From Nannobrachium achirus (taxonomy: Eukaryota; Chordata; Actinopteri; Myctophiformes; Myctophidae), in contig OY997650.1 in NCBI GenBank assembly GCA_963921795.1, forward strand, positions 21,158,522 to 21,222,521: DNA of 64,000 bases. The letters run 5' to 3'. Numbering within the stretch: position 1 is the first letter of the stretch; each line of letters begins with the position of its first letter. Below the pieces are notes generated by a model. That model was given only the letters and a program-made list of their open reading frames with translations, ran no database searches and was not told the origin of the DNA. Both the position numbers and the translations under genes were made by a program. Shown here in pieces: positions 58,574-64,000 of the stretch.

Positions 58574-59644
58574 TTAAAGAGGTGGTGCCATGATATTTCC
58601 CCCCTCTAAAACATGATTATCAGGTATTATGATTATACTAGGAGGAAGATTTTTTCCAAAAAAGTATACAGAAAGAGTTAAAATTGGGTTTTTATGTGGC
58701 CACACCCCCAGTTCATTAACTCATTTAGTGCCACCCCTTTCACCACTAGAGGGCGCCCAGTGGCCATAGAAAATCCCATAGAGATATGCTGGTATATGCA
58801 GAAGCCCTGCAGCCATGACTTGCCTGAACACTTTCCTTTGTGCATGTACAGGAAGAGGATGAAGTTAGCTTGAAGTTAGCTATTGGCTACCAAGCATTTT
58901 AGAAGCCTTATTTTCGTCAACTTAGCCATGATTAAACCTTGCACACCTCATGCATGGGAAAAAAACAGAGAAGAATGAGCTCTAAAAAATCCAATGCAAT
59001 CCTGGATTGCATTGGAGTGGATTTGTGCAGTTTGTTCACAGCTTTCAAACAAAAAAATCCGATTGGAAATCCGTTCAGGCATTCTTGAGATAATCGCCAT
59101 TATGTTTTACATGTTATGTAAACAAACATGGCTGCCCTGTATGTTAGATGGGGTTGTATGGGGGTGGAACATGCAAAATCGCGATTGAAATCATGTTCAC
59201 CAGATTTGATGGGGTCCAAAAAAAAAAAAAAAAAATTCAAAAAATTTTTTTTAATTTATTTTATTTTTTTTTTTAAAGCCGAACTTGTTCGGGATCGGCA
59301 CTCTGCGATACGATAATAAAGCCGAACTAGTTCGGGATTGGCACTCAATGAGTTAAGTATGCATGGATGTCATGGTGGGTGGTGACCTAGCTGAGTTAGC
59401 CACACCCCACAGTGTTGGGTGAATGGCAATTAGGGGAGGAGTTGATTCTGTGATGTCATCATATCTGTGTTTTTTAACTGACACTTTTGACCAGAGGTGG
59501 CAGCCTCCAAGAGAAAACAAACAAATACCAAGTGAATAAATAATTGCTCATAAAAACCACACCAGGGGGTCTAATGAGGTACTTTCAACCTCGTAGACAC
59601 ATGAAAAACAGAAAAAGTACAAAACTATGGCACCACCTCTTTAA
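58574..59644. mobile_element. TTAA MITE family M, interrupted
   Basis: Ends TTAAAGAGGTGGTGCCAT and ATGGCACCACCTCTTTAA are perfect 18-bp inverted copies. The family K MITE (58716-59356) splits it. Without that insert it is about 430 bp. Confidence 0.92.
58716..59356. mobile_element. TTAA MITE family K, copy 2
   Basis: Bounded by TTAACTCATTTAGTGCC and GGCACTCAATGAGTTAA. Nearly identical along its length to 24540-25168, differing mainly in poly-A/T tracts and the 5' 80 bp. Target TTAA inside family M. Confidence 0.93.
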
Positions 59645-59869
59645 GTAAATGTACTTATTTATAATTCCACCACTGAACAGCAGCAGCAGTAGGGCAGTGA
59701 CAGGGCCTCTCCCCAAAGCTCCATCAAGCTCCATCCTCTCCCCAAAGATCCATCCTGGGGACCTTGAACAATTCCACACAGTATGTCGCTGCATTAATGA
59801 GCGACTCGGTCATATGCAAATTGGGCCATGTAACGGGACACTGTGTGTGTTTAGAGCGCTAGTTCCCAA

Positions 59870-60197
59870 GCACTGGGTTGGGACCCATTTGTGGATCGTG
59901 GACATATTTTTATGGGTCCCTTAATTTTGGTTTCCTATATTTTGTTTTTAGTTATTATTATTTCAAAAACATTTTTTTAAAAACATTCCCAAAAAAGCAA
60001 AATCTTTCATGAATTAAAAACAAATCCAACTTTTTTTTTCCTGTAATTTCATGAAGAAATAAAAGAAAAATCAAAGAAATCCCATGAATTAGAAAACAAA
60101 TGTTTAAGAAGTAGTGAAAATAGCCGATCTAAAAGTTTGCAACGTGGCACAAAGCGACACATTTCTCTTTTGGGTCACAAGCTAAAAAGTTTGGGAA
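59870..60197 (-). mobile_element. hAT-like MITE family A, half P1
   Basis: GTTCCCAAGCACTGGG and GGGACCCATTTGTGG at one end; CTCTTTTGGGTCACAAGC and GTTTGGGAA at the other. P1 survives only as TAGTGAAAATAGCCGATC...TAAAAG at 60112-60135. Confidence 0.82.
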
Positions 60198-60461
60198 TTT
60201 AGTGTGTGTATATGTGTGAGAGCAAGTGCTTGTCTGTGGGAGAGCGTGTGCGCGAAAAGGTGGGAACTGGGCAACCTTCTCACCCTTGCTCCGCACCCTA
60301 CACCCCACCCCTGCGAGGGAGAGATAGGAAGAGGTAAGCTAAATGAGGACATTGTGAATAAGGTTCCCCCAAACAGTGCGCACGCACACACACAAGTATG
60401 GGAGGCGGGGGAAAATACCACTGCAGGGGGGGCTAGGAGCTGTGGTAACGGCATGATTGAG

Positions 60462-60609
<148 letters not shown>

Positions 60610-61116
60610 GGGACATATCAAACCACACCCTAATAGAGAAAGGGGGGCATACCAAAACCTGAAATATACAAAGGGAGACGGGTAAAAAATAAATTAAAAA
60701 AGGCAGATGTGGCACTTTGCCATAATCCCCAACAAGACATCAGTCTCCCATGGACAGGGACATGCTTTGGGGAATAGCTGAATGAAATAACAGAAATGAA
60801 AGCATCATTGTGGGAATAGAGGAATTAGGGGATGAATGAGAGAAAGAAATGGATGAATGGGACATTCTTGGCTCACCTAATGGACTTGGAAGAGGGTTGC
60901 TTACTTTCACCAGCCCCCACGAAAACTATACATTGTCGGACAGCGTTTGAGGTGAATGTAGGCGTACTGCGTGAGAGCTGGTTGCGCACGTCACATTTCT
61001 CTCCCTCTCCAAGCCCGACGCTGCACTCGTAGATCAGCACTGTGTTTGTTTGTGTGAGTGTGTGCACTGTGCAGCATATACAGTATGTGTATGTGCACAT
61101 CTTGGTCACACTCCTT

Positions 61117-61476
61117 AGGGCTGGGCGATTATGACAAATCAATATCATTATTATTTCAAAGTTTTTCCTCGATTACGATTAATGTAGACGCTCAAATAGC
61201 AGATCTACTGTATACGTAGATCAGACTTTAGCTATTTGTATACGCCACCAAAGAAGTAGCTACAGGGTTAATTGGTTAATGACAATAATCGATTATAAAA
61301 ACAAATCTATAATTTTTCCCCCATGTTGATTCGTTGATTTCTAATCCATTAGATAGTTTAGAAAAAAAGGGGGAAAATGCTTCTCAATTAGTCAATTAAT
61401 CTACATGAGCGCGATTAAGTCGGTTATTGGTTCTAGATATCGGTTTCGATATATTTTCGGTTAATTGCTCAGCCCT
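61117..61476. mobile_element. hAT-like MITE family J with mini-P1
   Basis: Starts AGGGCTGGGCGATTATG and ends TTAATTGCTCAGCCCT. It contains a shortened hairpin at 61193-61238: CAAATAGCAGATCTAC and GTAGATCAG...GCTATTTG with the long inner arm missing. Confidence 0.85.
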
Positions 61477-61695
61477 CCTTATGTTGCAGAGTTACAGTGG
61501 CTGTCTCCAATGTGACCTCTCTCTCAACCGATAATGTCTTCAGCAGCACCGTCTGCCCCCCCCCCCCCCCTCTCCCTCTCTCTCCGTCTACACTGGGTTC
61601 AGTCCATCAAATCTATTTACATTCTTCCTCGCTTCCATCCCTCCTTCCCTCAGGTTTTTACAGCGGATGAATCAGCTGTTCAGGTCTAATAGCTT

Positions 61696-61699
<4 letters not shown>

Positions 61700-61767
<68 letters not shown>

Positions 61768-61771
61768 TGTG
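61700..61771. repeat. (TG)n microsatellite
   Basis: About 35 TG units with one GG phase shift. Confidence 0.96.
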
Positions 61772-62698
61772 TCTGTGCATGTATGAGTCAGTCACCAGTG
61801 CACTGTGCTGTGCCTGCCAGGTGTTTGTGCACATCATGCATGTAATGCACATCTACGTACGGCACACGCATGCACCAAACGTGAATGCGCGCACGCACAC
61901 ATATGTTTCCGCTGCTTTTGTACCATACTGCCGCAGTCAGATGGCTTTACCATTTAACGTCTGAGAGCACGTACATGATGTCGTGTTCATATTCTCAGCG
62001 GGGCTTCTAACCCACAACCATGTGTGATACCTCTTGTCTTTGGAGAACTGCAACACATATGCTACCACATCAGAGAGGTTATGCAAGTTCTGCGCAAAGA
62101 ATACAACATCCAGCTAATAGCCATTGCAAGCGTCCACCATCATCGCATTAATCATCCATTATTCAGTAACAAGTGCAGTAAGTGGACTCTATTTGGAGTG
62201 AAATGTTAATGTAAGAAAGGGAACATTAGAACATGAATGAATTAACATTAACGATGCTGGAGTAGTTGCATCAAAAAGCAAAATGATGAAAGGAATGGAT
62301 CATATGCACTGCAAGATCCTACCAGCACTGGCCAGTGGCCATCTCTAAAAAGAGGCTTTGCTGCGATAGGTTAGCGAGCTGTAGTGAGCACAGGGCTAAA
62401 CTTTTCAGCTTCTGGGCTTAAAGCCGCCGCCAGAGTCCACGCGGCAATGAGGGGGGGAGAAAGAAAAGAAAAACAACAACACAAGGAGAGCGGGAGAGAG
62501 AGAGATCAAGACAGAAAATGTCTGCGATGGGGAGAGAGAGAAAGAGACAGAGGAGGAGTGAAAAATTAAGAGGATGAGAGGGAGAAAGAGAGCTCTCGCG
62601 CTCTCCCTGTTGAGGCCCTTGCACCTAGAATAACATGAGGGTGAAAGGGAAAGTGTGGGGGGGTGTGGGGGGGGGGCATACGCACACAGTGAAATCCT

Positions 62699-62839
62699 GT
62701 GTTAATTTTATTGTCAATATGTTTAGTATTAGTTTTTGTCATCATAGCTTGGTTTTTATTTACCTTTCTTTTGTCAGTGGAAAAAAGCTAGTCGACGAAC
62801 ATTTTTCGTCATAGTTTTAGTCAACGAAATCTCAACACT
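62699..62839. mobile_element. Family I MITE fragment
   Basis: Has TTTTATTGTCAATATG, TAGTCGACGAACATTTTT and CGTCATAGTTTTAGTC...AACACTA, matching the right half of 40184-40615. Confidence 0.8.
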
Positions 62840-64000
62840 ACTGGGAGAGAGCTGGGGAGAGAGAGAGAGTGGGTTTAATACCTTCCACAGGTGTCTCCGT
62901 TTCCCCTCAACGTACACCATTACCAATGGTCTGACATGAGGCCAAATTACCCGATGGCTGTAAAACGGTGGAACTACACAACTGTATGCCCATCCGTGTA
63001 CAGCAGTTAGAGTTGAGAAGACATGCAGATGGTCCTGCCATGCTGTCGTGTACGTACACATACACACAGAGCCTGATTTCTGGAAGTGAGGCTCTGCGCA
63101 AGGGATTAAAATAACAAACAGATAGAGCGGAAACACTGGGCTCTCATGAATCGGGCTCGCACATCAAAGTCATGCTCATATATCATTCTGACAGTTCAGG
63201 GAGCGCGGCAAAACTTCCACTCTCTATGAGATACTGTAAACAGAGAGGGGCAGAAATAGTACACACACACACAATTGTACTTATGTGAGTAACTATTTGC
63301 AGCCGTAAGGATTCAGTAGCATAAAGAAGGCAAAGAAAGACTCAAACGGAGCAGTGTTGAAATGGTTAGATATGAAATAGTCTGTGCTAAAGATAGCAGA
63401 GGAGCAGGAAAGGAGAGGAAGTTTGTAAACTAGGGAGCACGGAAGTTTGTATTATCAGTAAATTCTAGCATTAAGAGATAACCAGGGAACCTATTACTTG
63501 CCAAGGCAGACCGCTCAGTTTGCACTGGATATGATGAGGTTTTAGAGGTCATCCATTTATTCCTTTCTTTCAATCTTTTTATTTAGTTTTTTCACAAACT
63601 GACTCACATATATAAATCGAATAACATTTAATCAAATAACATAACACACATTTCTCAACAGTCTCCAACGTAGTGGCCCTTCAGCTTCTCACTTCTACAA
63701 TACAAAAAAAATGACCGTTTTGTCTACCCAGGACGGAGATGCGAGAGACTAGGAAAGTCTTTTGTACTGGCTGCTCTCAAGCTGTACAACGAGACACACA
63801 ACGGTCGATTGACAAGGACTACCTTGCTAACGTCGGTACGACGGTAGCCTTTTTTTCTTTCTTTACTGGAACTATATCTGCACTGACTCTAACCTCTAAG
63901 GACCTTCCAGGAAGGGTGCTCTTGTGCGTCTTGCTGCATCACCCTTTCTTGTTTTTTTCTTTTTGCTAGTTGTTTTTATCGCTCTGACCTTTGGACACTG
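62840..64000. other. Non-coding stretch to window end
   Basis: No exon of ate1 or of any other gene is recognised. The frame 63739-63969 lacks any family signature. Confidence 0.5.

Overview
The window is animal nuclear DNA, almost certainly from a teleost fish. It carries about ten long CA/TG arrays and several long GA arrays, teleost-type tRNA-derived SINEs, a LINE 3' end, and a dense, repeatedly nested set of short non-autonomous DNA transposons (hAT-like with 8-bp target duplications, TTAA-flanked foldback MITEs, and two with 3-bp duplications). There is no operon, ribosome-binding site, CRISPR or prokaryotic architecture. The long open frames present are mostly microsatellite, minisatellite or transposon sequence.

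One protein-coding gene can be named. The last two coding exons of ate1 (arginyl-tRNA--protein transferase 1) lie on the minus strand: a 121-bp exon at 38739-38859 and the terminal exon at 21781-21959. They are joined by a phase-1 intron of 16,779 bp. The rest of the gene should lie to the right of the window. Bases 1-21780 are downstream of the ate1 stop codon; in human the neighbour on that side is FGFR2, but no fgfr2 exon is visible here. Within the last ate1 intron, on the same strand, is an unidentified candidate first coding exon (33966-34130) with a good splice donor and a CRE octamer upstream.

The main unexplained signal is a self-complementary hairpin unit, called P1 here (core arms CTACAAGCTCACAACGC / GCGTTGTGAGCTTGTAG, usually flanked by AAAATAGCAGAT / ATCTGCTATTTT). 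About 23 intact, half or degenerate copies occur in 64 kb. They sit inside at least eight different MITE families, usually near the middle. Some copies carry compensated changes in both arms, and some have locus-specific flanks that are themselves inverted copies of each other. One copy is split by a LINE and one is deleted just past the left arm. A second, unrelated hairpin (P2) sits in a 170-bp hAT element that lies in the centre of another foldback.

Layout: 0-12 kb, TTAA MITE, foldbacks, SINEs, hAT family A and a foldback split by P1 and a LINE; 12-21 kb, hAT family B, huge CA arrays, a 678-bp foldback and a TTAA foldback cluster; 21-39 kb, ate1 terminal exon, transposon-filled last intron, orphan exon candidate, tandem-repeat block and penultimate exon; 39-64 kb, the next ate1 intron, at least 25 kb, with more hAT, TTAA and P1 elements and a few repeat-free stretches that could be conserved non-coding DNA.
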